A DNA stretch of 64,000 bases from Burkholderia glumae LMG 2196 = ATCC 33617 (lineage in GTDB: Bacteria; Pseudomonadota; Gammaproteobacteria; Burkholderiales; Burkholderiaceae): positions 80,523 to 144,522 of the forward strand of contig NZ_CP009432.1 in NCBI RefSeq assembly GCF_000960995.1. The letters are read 5' to 3'. Position numbers and translations under genes: made by a program. A model generated the notes under the pieces. That model ran no database searches. It saw nothing but the letters and a program-made list of their open reading frames with translations, and was not told where the DNA came from. Every line of letters begins with the position of its first letter. Positions within the stretch are counted from its first letter, which is position 1. This document shows positions 43,470 to 52,456 of the stretch, one piece after another.

Positions 43470-45167
43470 ATGAAAAACATGACTGTATCCGCCCGCCTAA
43501 TCACCGGGTTCGGGTTGCTGATGGCATTGTTGCTGGCAGTTGCGGCGATCGGTTTTTACGGGTTGTCACAGTTGAACGAGCAACTGAACGCTGTCACGGT
43601 GAACAACACCGAAGCGAAGCTGGCTAACCGGTTGCGCGTATCGATACTGGACCGCGCTATTGCTGTGAGAAACTTGGCATTGCTTACCGATGCGCAGGGA
43701 ACGGCCAAGGAGGTGGAGCGCATTAGCAGGCAGGAGAAAATCTACGCCGACGCCTATCAGACACTGGCGAAGACGCTTGCGGACGAACTCGGCACGACGC
43801 AGCGAGAGAAAACGCTCCTCGTCCAGCTCGAGCAGGACGAAGCGGCGGCCCAGCCTGCATTGCGCAAGGCCACTCAGTTGGGTTTGTCGAATGATATGGC
43901 TGGCGCTACTCGGGAACTGCTGCAGAACGTCAGGCCGCTACAACAGAGTTGGCTGGCACACGCGGTCGAGCTGGTCGATTTCGAGGACCAGCTCAACGAC
44001 CAAGCGCAACATGACGCGGTGCGCACGTACTCTAGCGTTCGCGTACTGATCGCAGCCATCGTTGCCGGTTCGCTGCTTCTGGCAGCCGTGACCGCAATCC
44101 TCATTACGCGCAGCATCCTGAGCCAGCTCGGCGGCGAACCCGGTTTCGCGCAGTCCGTGGCGGCGGAAATCGCCAATGGCAATCTGATGGTGGATTTGCA
44201 CCTGAAGCCTAGCGATTCGACCAGCCTCATGGCATCGCTGGAATCGATGCGCGCCAGGCTCACGTCGATCGTGCACGGCATCAAGACCTCGGCCGAATCC
44301 ATCTCGGTTGCCGCCAACGAGGTTGCCCAGGGCAATGTCGCTCTCTCGCAGCGCACCGAAGAGCAGGCGGCATCGCTCGAAGAGACGTCTGCCAGCATGG
44401 AAGAAGTGACCTCGGCGGTGAAGCACAATACTGACAATGCCCGGCAGGGCAGCGCGCTCGCGGTCACGGCGTCGCAGACCGCTGCGTCTGGCGGTGACGT
44501 GGTCCGTCAAGTGGTGGGCACCATGGAAGACATCACGTCGAGCTCGCGCAAGGTTACCGAGATCATTTCCGTGATCGAGGGGATCGCTTTCCAGACCAAT
44601 ATTCTGGCACTCAACGCGGCGGTCGAGGCAGCACGCGCAGGCGAGCAGGGCCGCGGCTTTGCCGTCGTCGCAGGGGAAGTGCGCACCCTGGCGCAGCGCA
44701 GTGCGGTGGCGGCCAAGGAAATCAAGGCACTGATCGAAACGTCGGCGTCGCACGTGGCTGCCGGCTCGCAATTGGTTGCCGGCGCTGGCGCGACCATGGA
44801 TGAGATCGTCCGTTCGGTACAGCGGGTCACCGACATCATGGGCGAGATCGCGTCGGCGTCGGCGGAGCAAAGCACGGGAATCGAACAGATCAACACGGCC
44901 GTGGCGCAGATGGACGAGGTCACCCAGCAGAACGCGGCGCTGGTGGAGCAGGCCACGGCCGCGGCGCAGTCGATGGCGGATCAGGCGGAAAGCCTGCGGG
45001 CCACGGTGTCCATCTTCCGGGTCGATGCAAGGGCGCAGACGGAGCTCGCTGCACCGGTGAAGCAGTCCGTTAGCGTCGGGCCGAAGCAGGCGAAGCGCCG
45101 CTATGAGCCGGCGCAGCCCCGGCTGGCTGCGGCTAGGACGGGAAGCGGCGAGTGGGCCACGTCCTGA
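43470..45167 (+). CDS. Methyl-accepting chemotaxis protein with four-helix-bundle sensor
   Basis: The 565-residue receptor starts MKNMTVSARLITGFGLLMALL (GGGAG upstream). It has helix one at about 10-30, a periplasmic helical bundle (about 35-190) like the 4HB_MCP or Tar type, helix two (about 190-212), HAMP (EIANGNLMVDLHLKPSDSTSL) and the signalling tip IEGIAFQTNILALNAAVEAA. It ends EWATS, which lacks the aromatic last residue of a pentapeptide tether. Its stop overlaps the next frame, but the real start of the next MCP is 177 bp downstream. Confidence 0.94.
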   Translation: MKNMTVSARLITGFGLLMALLLAVAAIGFYGLSQLNEQLNAVTVNNTEAKLANRLRVSILDRAIAVRNLALLTDAQGTAKEVERISRQEKIYADAYQTLAKTLADELGTTQREKTLLVQLEQDEAAAQPALRKATQLGLSNDMAGATRELLQNVRPLQQSWLAHAVELVDFEDQLNDQAQHDAVRTYSSVRVLIAAIVAGSLLLAAVTAILITRSILSQLGGEPGFAQSVAAEIANGNLMVDLHLKPSDSTSLMASLESMRARLTSIVHGIKTSAESISVAANEVAQGNVALSQRTEEQAASLEETSASMEEVTSAVKHNTDNARQGSALAVTASQTAASGGDVVRQVVGTMEDITSSSRKVTEIISVIEGIAFQTNILALNAAVEAARAGEQGRGFAVVAGEVRTLAQRSAVAAKEIKALIETSASHVAAGSQLVAGAGATMDEIVRSVQRVTDIMGEIASASAEQSTGIEQINTAVAQMDEVTQQNAALVEQATAAAQSMADQAESLRATVSIFRVDARAQTELAAPVKQSVSVGPKQAKRRYEPAQPRLAAARTGSGEWATS

Positions 45168-45343
45168 CCTGCGAGCAGGCGATCAATCGCCTTTTCGTTG
45201 CCGCCGCTCTCTGGATCGACACCAAACGCGGGGAGCGGGTTACCCCTAATAAGGACAAACACCTAGCGTTCTTCAGCAAGCCACCCGGGCGTCGTAGTTA
45301 CATTTGTCTTTCCGATGTCTTGCGTTTTAATGTGGAGAATGTA

Positions 45344-47068
45344 ATGTCCTTTCTAGTTAATCTTAAGATTGGCAGCCGGCTGGCGATTGGCTTCGCCATT
45401 TCAGTCGGGCTCGTGTGTGTGATCGGCGCGATGGCGATCTGGCAGATCGGCAAGGTGTATCAGAAAACCGAGGAAATCTCCGGCGAGATCCTGCCAACTG
45501 TTCAGACGCTCAGCGATGTCCGAGCGACGGCCAATACCGTTCGGCGCGCGACCCTGCGAGGCCTGCTTGAGGCCGACCAGCAAGGGCGCAACGCGCAGCG
45601 GGAGGCTCACGACACGGCGCTGCGGCAGTACGAAAGCCTGTTTGCCAGCTATAAGTCGCTGGCGAAATCGTCCGACGGCGCACGGCTCACCCAGGACATC
45701 GAAGCCGCCTGGGCGATTTTCCTGAAAAACGATCAGCGATTGCAGGAGGCAGTCGCAGCGGGCAAAACCGATGCGCTTGAGATGCGGACGCTGGCGACCA
45801 GGGGAAGTGCAACCGAGTTCGCGAGCTTCGTGAAGGTGGTCGAGGCAGCGGTACAGGCGAGTCGGGAACGCAGTGATTCAGCCAGCGCATCCGCCTTGAC
45901 TTCGTACCACTCGGCGGTGCGCGGCACGGTCATGCTGGTGGCGGTGGCGGTGGCCGCCGGCATCGGCATTGCGATCCTGATCACGCGCTCCATCACCCGG
46001 CCGCTCAACCGCGCTGTCACCGTCGCGCAGACTGTCGCGCAAGGCGATCTCACCTCGGACATCGATGTGAGCGGCAAGGACGAGACGGCCATGCTGCTTG
46101 CCGCGCTCAAGGAGATGAACGCTCGGCTTGCCCGGATGGTGGGCGACATCCAGCAGAGCGCCGACAGCATTGCGACCGCGTCCTCGGAAATCGCGTCCGG
46201 TAACGTCGATCTCAGCCAACGCACCGAGGAGCAGGCCGCCTCGTTGGAAGAGACCGCCGCGAGCATGGAGCAGCTGACTTCGGCGGTCAAGCAGAACGCG
46301 GACAACGCGCAGCAAGGCAGCAGCGTGGCGAAGAACGCCTCCGAAGTGGCCGAGCATGGCGGCACGGTCGTGAGCCGAGTCGTGGACACAATGCAGGAAA
46401 TCAGCGAGCGAGCGGGCCGCATGTCGTCCATCATCGTCACGATCGAAGGCATCGCATTCCAGACCAACATCCTTGCGCTCAACGCGGCCGTGGAGGCCGC
46501 GCGCGCCGGCGAGCAGGGCCGCGGATTCGCGGTGGTGGCGGGCGAGGTGCGCACGCTTGCGCAACGCAGTGCCGCGGCGGCCAAGGAGATCAAGGATCTG
46601 ATTACAGAGTCGGTCGACGGAGTGAATAAGGGGGGAGCGCTGGTAGCTGAGGCTGGGGCCACGATGAAGGAAGTGGTCAGCGCCGTGGCCCGAGTTACGG
46701 ACCTCATGGAGGAAATCTCCGCTGCTTCGCAAGAGCAGCGCAAGGGTATCGAGCAGGTGAATCAGGCGGTCACGCAAATGGATGAGGTGACGCAGCAAAA
46801 CGCGGCGCTGGTGGAAGAGGCGGCCGCGGCCGCGCAGTCGATGTCCTCTCAGTCTTCGAGCTTGAAGGACATGATTTCGGTGTTCCGCATCTCTGCGAGC
46901 CGCGCCAGCGTGCCTAACGAAAGCCCGCGAGCGCGCGCGCCCGCGCCGCGCCGCGCACCTGTGGCACGACCCAAGTTGGCCGCGGTACGCGGACGAGGCG
47001 CGGCACCCGAGCTGGCGGCGGCTGGCGCGCCAGCCTACGCGTCGCAGTCGGATTGGCAGAACTTCTAA
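45344..47068 (+). CDS. Methyl-accepting chemotaxis protein with C-terminal CheR-type tether
   Basis: The start at 45344 (MSFLVNLKIGSRLAIGFAIS) has GGAG eight bases upstream; the open frame from 45152 is not conserved. The receptor has a four-helix sensor (about 35-185), a second membrane helix (VMLVAVAVAAGIGIAILI), HAMP, and the signalling tip IEGIAFQTNILALNAAVEAA. It is followed by an Ala/Pro/Arg-rich flexible linker and the final residues DWQNF, which fit the xWxxF pentapeptide bound by CheR and CheB. It is the only receptor of the four with such a tail, so it may recruit the adaptation enzymes for its neighbours. Confidence 0.93.
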   Translation: MSFLVNLKIGSRLAIGFAISVGLVCVIGAMAIWQIGKVYQKTEEISGEILPTVQTLSDVRATANTVRRATLRGLLEADQQGRNAQREAHDTALRQYESLFASYKSLAKSSDGARLTQDIEAAWAIFLKNDQRLQEAVAAGKTDALEMRTLATRGSATEFASFVKVVEAAVQASRERSDSASASALTSYHSAVRGTVMLVAVAVAAGIGIAILITRSITRPLNRAVTVAQTVAQGDLTSDIDVSGKDETAMLLAALKEMNARLARMVGDIQQSADSIATASSEIASGNVDLSQRTEEQAASLEETAASMEQLTSAVKQNADNAQQGSSVAKNASEVAEHGGTVVSRVVDTMQEISERAGRMSSIIVTIEGIAFQTNILALNAAVEAARAGEQGRGFAVVAGEVRTLAQRSAAAAKEIKDLITESVDGVNKGGALVAEAGATMKEVVSAVARVTDLMEEISAASQEQRKGIEQVNQAVTQMDEVTQQNAALVEEAAAAAQSMSSQSSSLKDMISVFRISASRASVPNESPRARAPAPRRAPVARPKLAAVRGRGAAPELAAAGAPAYASQSDWQNF

Positions 47069-47286
47069 ATTCCGTCACGACGGCGACAAAGCACGCCGAA
47101 GACGAAGGCTGGGAGGTGCACCTCGATTTCACGGTTGGCGAGTCACATGATCGCCGGCCGAGGCTCTGACCGTTCTCCTATTGTGCGCGGACCAACCAGA
47201 TGCACGTCGACTCGCCGATGTATGAGATCACGCGCAACAGCATTGGACGTAATAAAATGATAATCGGAAGTCTTTGAGGTGGAAAC

Positions 47287-47775
47287 ATGACTAATGTTAG
47301 CTTTCCATGTTATCAAGACGCGGAATGGAAATCCGCGCAGATCGCTCGTATTTGTAATTTTATGAGATTGCATGACGTAGCGACGACTGCTATTGATAAG
47401 AGGCGCGATGAGATTGTCTCGTTGCGAAGAGCGGTACTTGAGTCTATCCGCATATCGAGTCGAAAGCGGCCGTATATGGCGGATGCTGCCGCATTCCTAG
47501 AAGCTATTTTCTCATTGACGGCTCCGTGTCACCTGGATGGTGCGCGGCGGTCGGCCGTACTCATGCACTCTATTTTGGAGCAGGCAATCTCGCGCCTGCG
47601 CGATTTCTCTGATCCGCAGGCAATGAACGAAGTTTCGACCGGGGCATTAAACGAAGCAATGGCGAATTTATTCCAAAGCTGCGAAAAAAACATTCGCAGA
47701 ATGACAGCGTTGCTCGAAAATGCCGATCGCGAAATTTGTTCTCTGCAGGATATGCTCATGAAATTCATTTCATAA
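47287..47775 (+). CDS. Hypothetical helical protein (162 aa)
   Basis: The start has GAGGTGG upstream. The protein is mostly helical with MRLHDVATTAIDKRRDEIVSL, SAVLMHSILEQAISRLRDF and ENADREICSLQDMLMKFI. No membrane segment is seen. The base composition is less GC-rich than in the neighbouring MCP genes, suggesting recent acquisition. I do not recognise the family. It directly follows MCP genes and precedes IS debris. Confidence 0.6.
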   Translation: MTNVSFPCYQDAEWKSAQIARICNFMRLHDVATTAIDKRRDEIVSLRRAVLESIRISSRKRPYMADAAAFLEAIFSLTAPCHLDGARRSAVLMHSILEQAISRLRDFSDPQAMNEVSTGALNEAMANLFQSCEKNIRRMTALLENADREICSLQDMLMKFIS

Positions 47776-47907
47776 TTAACAAATCGGTCTCTGTAAGTCA
47801 ACAGGCTTCGCAAAATGTGCATGCGCACTTTCCGGGAAACTATTCCGTTTTTGATCATTTTTTGCCCGCCCAAACACGCGCTCTGCAAGTTGAGAGCGTG
47901 TTTATAG

Positions 47908-48053
47908 TGGTCTAGCCGATCTGGACACCGATTTAGGCGAGAATGCTCGTCATGGAGCGGTGTCTGATGCGGAAGCAACGTCGTCCGTTTCCCCCGAATT
48001 CAAGCAGCAAGCGGTGCGTCTGGACCTCAAACATGGCTATAGCTTTGTCGAAG
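47908..48053 (+). pseudogene. IS3-family OrfA start, cut by an IS2-type element
   Basis: An end-like sequence TGGTCTAGCCGATCTGGACACC near 47908 is followed by SPEFKQQAVRLDLKHGYSFVE, the start of an IS3-family OrfA. It is cut at 48054 by the IS2-type element. Beyond that element the sequence turns after a few bases into an unrelated IS256 remnant. Confidence 0.65.
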
Positions 48054-48092
48054 TGGAGTTGCCCCCGTAACTCAGGACACGGCACCCACTTA

Positions 48093-48957
48093 GAGCCGCT
48101 AACATAACCTAGACATGACGTAGCAGAAGTCGTATCGTCTGCGATATGGCAAGACGCAAAATCAGCAACGAGTTGTGGGTGGAGCTGGAACCGCTGATTC
48201 CGGAATTCACCCCATCGCCCAAGGGCGGACGGCGGCGCACGGTCGATGACCGAGCTGCGCTCAACGGCATCCTATATGTGCTGCAAACCGGTATCCCGTG
48301 GGAAGACCTCCCGCAAGAACTGGGCTTCGGCAGTGGCATGACGTGTTGGCGACGTCTGCGAGACTGGCAAGCGGCCGGTGTATGGCGCCGGCTGCATCTG
48401 GCGATGCTGCGTCGGCTGCGTGAGCACGACCAGATCGATTGGGAACGCGCCAGCCTCGATGGAGCCAGCGTCTCCAGCCCCCGGGGGGCCAGGAAACCGG
48501 CCCCAACCCGACCGACCGCGGCAAGCTCGGATCGAAGCGACACATCGTCGTAGATGCACGCGGCATTCCTCTGGCCGTCACGATCACGGGAGCCAACCGC
48601 CACGATTCGATGGCATTCGAGTCCACGCTCGATGCCATTCCTGCGGTACCCGGGCTGAACGGTCCGCCACGCAAGCGCCCGAGCAAACTGCACGCTGACA
48701 AAGGGTATGACTTCGGGCGTTGTCGACGTTATCTGAGACAGCGCGGCATCAAGGCTCGTATTGCACGCCGCGGTATCGAAAGCAGCGAACGGCTGGGCAG
48801 GCATCGTTGGGTCGTCGAGCGTACGCATGCCTGGTTCGCCGGATTCGGCAAGCTTCGAATTCGCTTCGAACGACGCCTCGATATTCATACCGCTCTGCTT
48901 GTCCTGGCTGCCGCCGTCATCTGCTCCAGATTCGTGGATGACTTGTGTTAGCGACTC
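48093..48957 (+). mobile_element. IS5-family (IS427-like) element, 865 bp, copy B
   Basis: It looks identical to 2855-3719, with duplicated TTA at both sides (48090-48092 and 48958-48960). It is inserted in the TAA stop codon of the IS2-type orfB, and the duplication restores the stop. Confidence 0.94.
48146..48951 (+). CDS. IS5-family transposase made by -1 frameshifting (copy B)
   Basis: Same organisation as copy A: frame A 48146-48553 and frame B to 48951, joined near the C/G run at about 48476-48486. The sequence I compared is the same over the whole element, so the two copies arose recently. Confidence 0.87.
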
Positions 48958-49839
48958 TTAGGTTGCTGAATCCGTCGAACGTCGAAACTCGCGAGGCGAG
49001 CGGTACTTCAACGCGCTATGGGGATGCTTTTCGTTGTAGTGCTCGAATGCGATGGCCAGATTCCTGGCCGCGGTCGCTGCGTCCGGCTTCGGCATGATAG
49101 CGACGTAATCGCGCTTCATGGTCTTCACGAAGCTTTCCGCCATGCCGTTGCTCTGCGGGCTGCACACCGGCGTGGTCAACGGCTTCAGGCCGAGCAGCGC
49201 CGCAAACTGACGCGTCTCCTCGGCCGTATAGCCCGAGCCGTTGTCGCTCAGCCACTCGATTTCGGACTCGGTATGCAGCACATCCCCAAACCGGCTTTCC
49301 ACCGCAGCCAGCATCACGTCGCGCACGATGTCGCCGCTATGGCCGGCCGTCGTGGCCGCCCAGCTCATCGCTTCGCGGTCGCAGCAGTCGAGTGCGAACG
49401 TCACGCGCAACGGCTCGCCGTTGTCGCAGCGAAACTCGAAGCCGTCGGAACACCACCGTTGATTGCTGCGCTCCACCGCAACCTTGCCATCGTGACGGCG
49501 CTGCGGCCGAACCGGTGTCGCTCTGCGTTGCATCAGCAGGCCATGCATGCGCATTACGCGGTAAATGCGCTTGGCGTTCAGCGGTGCCTGTCCCGCTGCA
49601 ATGCGCTCGCGGCGCAACGCTCCCCATACGCGTCGATAGCCGTAGCTGGGCAGCTCGCTGATCACCCGCTGAATGGCTTCGACGACTGGTGCATCGTGGG
49701 TCGCTCTGGACTGCCGTGCGTCGCGCCAAGTCGCCTCGCGTGACCTGCGTGCCGATACGTTCGAGCGCGACACGCCGAGGACTTCGCAGACCAGTTTCAC
49801 TGGCTGTCCTCCGGCAACGATGGCGAGTGCGCTATCCAT
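48958..49839 (-). CDS. IS2-group OrfB transposase, copy 2
   Basis: The 293-residue protein matches that at 22915-23796, with WCSDGFEF, WLSDNGSGY and NGMAESFVKTMKRDY. The TAA stop at 48958-48960 is one half of the IS5 target duplication, so the IS5 insertion leaves the protein full length. Confidence 0.93.
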   Translation of the reverse strand: MDSALAIVAGGQPVKLVCEVLGVSRSNVSARRSREATWRDARQSRATHDAPVVEAIQRVISELPSYGYRRVWGALRRERIAAGQAPLNAKRIYRVMRMHGLLMQRRATPVRPQRRHDGKVAVERSNQRWCSDGFEFRCDNGEPLRVTFALDCCDREAMSWAATTAGHSGDIVRDVMLAAVESRFGDVLHTESEIEWLSDNGSGYTAEETRQFAALLGLKPLTTPVCSPQSNGMAESFVKTMKRDYVAIMPKPDAATAARNLAIAFEHYNEKHPHSALKYRSPREFRRSTDSAT

Positions 49840-50192
49840 TTTTTTGCCCGGCCGTATTCGACAGCCTCGCGAAGAATCTCGTTCTCCATCGTCTTCTTGC
49901 CGAGCATGCGCTGCAGCTCGCGAATCTGTTTGAGCGCGTCGGCCAGCTCCGAGGCCGGAACCACTTCCTCGCCAGCCTTGACCGCCGACAGGCTTCCATC
50001 CTGGTAAAGCTTGCGCCAGTGAAAGAGCTGGTTCGGATTCACGCCGTGCTGGCGCGCTACCATCGAAACCGATTTCCCCGGCTCGAAACTCTCGCGAACC
50101 ATCGCCAGCTTTTGCTCTGCCGTCCAGCGCCGCCGACGCTCCGGGCCCGTCAACACGTCCATCACTTCCTGCCTGGTGTGAGTCAAAAACAC
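49797..50192 (-). CDS. IS2-group OrfA, copy 2
   Basis: The 131-residue OrfA matches that at 22562-22957, including the seven-A frameshift run where it overlaps orfB by 43 bases. Confidence 0.92.
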   Translation of the reverse strand: MFLTHTRQEVMDVLTGPERRRRWTAEQKLAMVRESFEPGKSVSMVARQHGVNPNQLFHWRKLYQDGSLSAVKAGEEVVPASELADALKQIRELQRMLGKKTMENEILREAVEYGRAKKWIAHSPSLPEDSQ

Positions 50193-50289
50193 GGTCTTAT
50201 GCCTACCCGTTATTGTAAGTGGGTGACTGTGTCCGGTGTTTCAGGGGGCTGCTCCACGAAGCAAGTCGCGCTGCTGGCGTTGGCGAGTC

Positions 50290-50691
50290 GGTTGCAACCC
50301 GTACAGTTACAAATGGACCTGGATCTCGCGAACGCTCATGCCGCGTGCACACACGCTGATCACGTGGTCGTCGAAGGCCGGCAACTGACGGTGGTAGTTG
50401 CCGACCGACTGCGGATATAAGGCCGGTGGGCGGCGAGATCGTCTTGTGGCGCGTACCATTGCGGTGGTTCGGCCCTGTCTTGCTCGGTCTCGGCTTCCAG
50501 ATAGTGCTTCAACTCGGTCGTGAGCATGTGCTCAGCCAGCGGCTTCTTTACCTGGTCGACCAGCCCGATTCACACAGGATCGACTCGGTATCCTTGCTCG
50601 AAACCTGGGCAATCAACTGATCGGCGATTTCATCGTGGAACAGTCTCTGCGCCTTCGGACGGTTGCTCTTGGTCACTGTTGCAACGGTCAT
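50290..50691 (-). pseudogene. IS256-family transposase, N-terminal remnant
   Basis: The minus strand from ATG 50691 encodes MTVATVTKSNRPKAQRLFHDE, ADQLIAQ and LVDQVKKPLAEHMLTTELKHYLE, the start of an IS256-type transposase. Further on VCARGMSVREIQVHL is visible after a frameshift. The rest is missing, cut by the IS2-type element at 50261. Confidence 0.8.
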
Positions 50692-50734
50692 CGGACATCA
50701 GTTCATTCATCATCTCATGACCCCAGTACGCTAA

Positions 50735-51648
50735 GAGGCCAGTTCAAAAACTCCCGAGAGGGGCTGTTTACTTCCTCGGCAAGCTGTTAACCTTGGGCAT
50801 CAGAACAACGGAAGTCCAAGGATGGAAGCGCCAATCATTGACGACGAACTGTGGATACTGATCGAACCATTGCTGCCACCTGCGAAGCTTCGAGCGAAGA
50901 GCGATCCTGGTCGCCCGCGCGTGTCCGACCGTGCGGCTCTCAACGGCATCCTGTTCGTGTTCAAAACGGGAATTCGTTGGAACCACTTGCCGACTCGTCT
51001 GGGCTTTGGCTCGGGCGCCACATGCTGGCGGCGATTGAGCGACTGGCAAAAGGCTGGTGTATGGGACCAACTGCACGAGTTGCTTCTCGACAAGTTGCGT
51101 GCGGCCGGCCAAATCGATCTGTCATACGCTGCGGTCGATTCGTCGTCCGTGCGCGCCGTTGGGGCGGGCGAAAAACTGGCCCGAACCCCACCGATCGCGC
51201 GCGACCCGGTTCCAAGCACCACGTCCTCGTAGACGCCAACGGCGTTCCTCTCGTTGCGATCCTGACTGGCGCGAACACCAACGACGTCACGCAGTTGCTG
51301 CCGCTCGTTGATGCGATTCCACCCATTCGCGGCGTTCGTGGCCGACCGCTTCAGAAGCCCGGCGTCGTCTACGCCGATCGTGGCTACGATTCCACCCGAC
51401 ATCGTCGCGCGTTGCGCGAACGCGGTATCAAGCCCGTGATCGCCAAGCGCCGGACCGAGCATGGCAGTGGTCTGGGCAAGTATCGTTGGGTAGTCGAACG
51501 TACGCATTCCTGGCTCCACAATTTCCGGCGCCTACGCACTCGCTTCGAGCGACGTGCCTACATTCACGAAGCATTCCTCAAACTTGGCTGCTCGCTCATC
51601 TGTTGGAACATCTTCAGACGAGCTGAGCAGGGTTTTTGAACTGGCCTC
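50735..51648 (+). mobile_element. IS5-family element (second type), 914 bp, copy 2, uninterrupted
   Basis: The ends read inward GAGGCCAGTTCAAAAAC on both sides, with TAA duplicated (50732-50734 and 51649-51651). It is the intact reference for the copy at 36279-38615, from which it differs at only a few bases. Confidence 0.94.
50822..51639 (+). CDS. IS5-family transposase (second type) made by -1 frameshifting, copy 2
   Basis: Frame A is 50822-51232. Frame B carries GRKTGPNPTD, HVLVDANGVPL, YADRGYDSTRHRR and KYRWVVERTHSWL and ends at 51639. The frames join at the CGAAAAAC run. The gene appears intact. Confidence 0.88.
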
Positions 51649-51651
51649 TAA

Positions 51652-52137
51652 AAACTCTGACGGGCTTCATTGCGAGCAACGTTAAATACGCGGTATTACT
51701 TGTTCACCATTCCGGCACACTTCTCCTTGCGCCGCGCATATGATGGATAAATATGGTCGATTAAGGAGAAAGGTGGATAGAAAGGAGCATTGGAACGAAT
51801 TGGTGGAGCAGACCCATGTGCGGGAGACCGTCGGAGCCGCCAAAGCTTCGTGTCGTCGACGTCCGTGCCGATTCCGCGCGAGCCCTCTTCTTGTTACTAG
51901 CTGGCTAATTCGATGGCTCAGTAGCTGCCGCCAAATCAGCGCGCCGGAGCTCGCTCAGCCGATTTTTCCTTGCTGCTTAAGCGCGTTCGCTCGTTACTCC
52001 ACTGACGCCGCCGCCTGGCTCTGCGCAACTCGTTCTACTGGGATCCGGATTAACACCTATCGGACTTCAGCAGGCAATGTGAGCGTCGTAATTAGGTTTA
52101 GTTTTCCGGGTACCTGAGCCTTCACGCGGAGAATGCA
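51652..52137. other. Region without a convincing gene
   Basis: One open frame of 125 codons on the plus strand has no family resemblance, many Arg/Cys/Ser codons and no good ribosome site. It is probably decayed DNA between the IS5 element and an MCP fragment. Confidence 0.4.
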
Positions 52138-52300
52138 ATGTACTTCCTTATTAACCTGCGGATTGACAGGCGGCACCCGATGTGTTTGGTCGTTTTCTTT
52201 CTGCTCTTCTGGCCGGTGCGATGGGGATACGGTGAATCGGCAAGGCGTATCAGAGATGAGATGCAATCATTGGTGCGATCCCATCATCGGTCGAGGCACA
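52138..52300 (+). pseudogene. Decayed N-terminal fragment of a chemoreceptor gene
   Basis: The sequence GGAGAATGCAATG and the following MYFLINLRIDRR match the start of the receptor gene at 45344 (GGAGAATGTAATG, MSFLVNLKIGSR). Similarity continues at DNA level through TTCTGGCCGGTGCGATGG and GGCAAGGCGTATCAGA, with indels. It is a scrap of a fifth MCP gene, related to the third one. Confidence 0.65.
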
Positions 52301-52456
52301 CTTGGTCTCGATGGCGCTCGAATGGCGGCTTTCCCCCCCGGGGGTCGAGCGAAACAACTTGGGAAGAAATCGTGGCGATCGCGTCGTATCGCGAATGCGT
52401 GACAAAGAGAGCATGGCTGATTTGATCGGCAGGCTCGAATAACAAAAGAGGATAGG

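Larger units (their letters stand above)
48054..50256 (-). mobile_element. IS3-family (IS2 group) element, copy 2, carrying an IS5 insertion
   Basis: It is the inverted copy of 22498-23832, with the same ends and a CGAAG duplication at both sides (48049-48053 and 50257-50261). An 865-bp IS5 element plus its 3-bp duplication is inserted at the stop codon of orfB. Without it the length is 1335 bp, as in the other copy. Confidence 0.93.

Noticed and set aside
51740..52117. 125-codon plus-strand ORF
   Set aside because: Composition is Arg/Ser/Cys rich and irregular, with no ribosome site or resemblance.
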